Shown piece by piece: positions 5,934 through 6,196 of a stretch of DNA of 6,196 nt. The position numbers and the translations under genes are program-made. The notes under the pieces are model-generated. The model did not search any database. It was given only the letters and a program-made list of their open reading frames with translations, and was not told the DNA's origin. Source of the DNA: an uncultured Bacillota bacterium (GTDB lineage: Bacteria; Bacillota; Clostridia; Peptostreptococcales; Anaerovoracaceae); NCBI GenBank assembly GCA_946408315.1, contig CAMJRV010000153.1:1-6196 (forward strand), read 5' to 3'. Numbering within the stretch: the first letter of the stretch is position 1; the number at the start of each line of letters is the position of its first letter.

Positions 5934-6196
5934 TCAGACTTTCTTCATAGTAACATTTCCGTAAGTCTGATAAACGTGTTCCTCAAAGCAGCTGTTATCC
6001 CGGATTTTAGGAAGGCTGACCTTGACCGGTTCCCCGCCGCCGAATAAAAAACCTTTCTTCAGTGAGTTGAGGTTGGGTGTGATCCATGTTTCATGGTCAT
6101 CAAAGTAACTCCGATTTACAAGATAAGCGGCAGCGACGACGTCCCAGTTGTAAAAACCGTTCAGACCGAAGCTGTTTTTGTTGTGCTCATAACAAT
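5934..6196 (-). CDS. Nucleoside hydrolase-like protein, C-terminal part (5' end outside window)
   Basis: A frame open from the right edge ends with TGA at 5934-5936, giving 86 residues of a C-terminus; it has no start in the window. The core reads NGFYNWDVVAAAYLVN, followed by a Tyr-Phe and a beta-rich tail. This resembles the last conserved motif of the inosine-uridine nucleoside hydrolase (IunH/RihA) fold, usually HDxxAVAYLxxPELF, in which the Asp binds the catalytic calcium and the region closes on the base. Here the His is replaced by Trp (NWD), as in purine-specific trypanosomal IAG nucleoside hydrolase, where Trp260-Asp261 stack the base and bind calcium. If correct, the enzyme cleaves the N-glycosidic bond of a purine-like nucleoside; queuosine hydrolase (QueK) belongs to this superfamily. 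Its stop lies 36 bases before the radical SAM start, so the two are probably cotranscribed. The family call rests on one motif, because the N-terminal DxDxxxDD calcium motif is not visible. Confidence 0.62.
   Translation of the reverse strand, partial: CYEHNKNSFGLNGFYNWDVVAAAYLVNRSYFDDHETWITPNLNSLKKGFLFGGGEPVKVSLPKIRDNSCFEEHVYQTYGNVTMKKV

Overview
The window comes from a spore-forming anaerobic Firmicute, most likely class Clostridia. It opens with the C-terminal part of the spore-coat ATPase SpoIVA, and the other genes are most like clostridial homologues. I cannot name a genus.

Layout: (1) The end of spoIVA runs rightward (2-430) and is followed by a strong hairpin terminator (471-513) that also works in the reverse direction. 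(2) Bases 514-690 hold no intact gene, but contain the decayed 3' end of a leftward AraC-family regulator. Inside it is a 70-bp segment bounded by an 8-bp inverted repeat. (3) Everything from 689 to the right edge is one leftward gene set with short gaps. In transcription order it is: a nucleoside-hydrolase-like gene (only its 3' end is present, 5934-6196), a BioB-like radical SAM enzyme (4845-5897), a YnjB-type substrate-binding lipoprotein (3547-4791), two ABC permeases (2585-3457 and 1762-2565), and the ABC ATPase (689-1708). The operon presumably ends at the shared terminator.

Working model (inference): the operon imports a nucleoside-like or modified-base compound through a complete ABC importer. 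The nucleoside hydrolase then cuts its N-glycosidic bond, and the radical SAM enzyme remodels the released base. A nucleoside hydrolase next to a radical SAM lyase is the arrangement described for queuosine salvage in Clostridioides difficile (QueK cleaves queuosine to queuine; QueL converts queuine to preQ1). If this pair is QueK/QueL-like, the YnjB-family ABC system is a candidate queuosine/queuine importer. The substrate of the YnjBCD family is, to my knowledge, not settled. The assignment rests on gene neighbourhood and motif reading, not on a search. The radical SAM protein lacks residues that true biotin synthase needs, and the hydrolase carries a Trp-Asp pair typical of purine-stacking nucleoside hydrolases. 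Both observations fit a non-biotin, purine-like substrate.

The operon lies directly downstream of a core sporulation gene and abuts a regulator remnant. This suggests that it replaced or truncated an older gene at this position.
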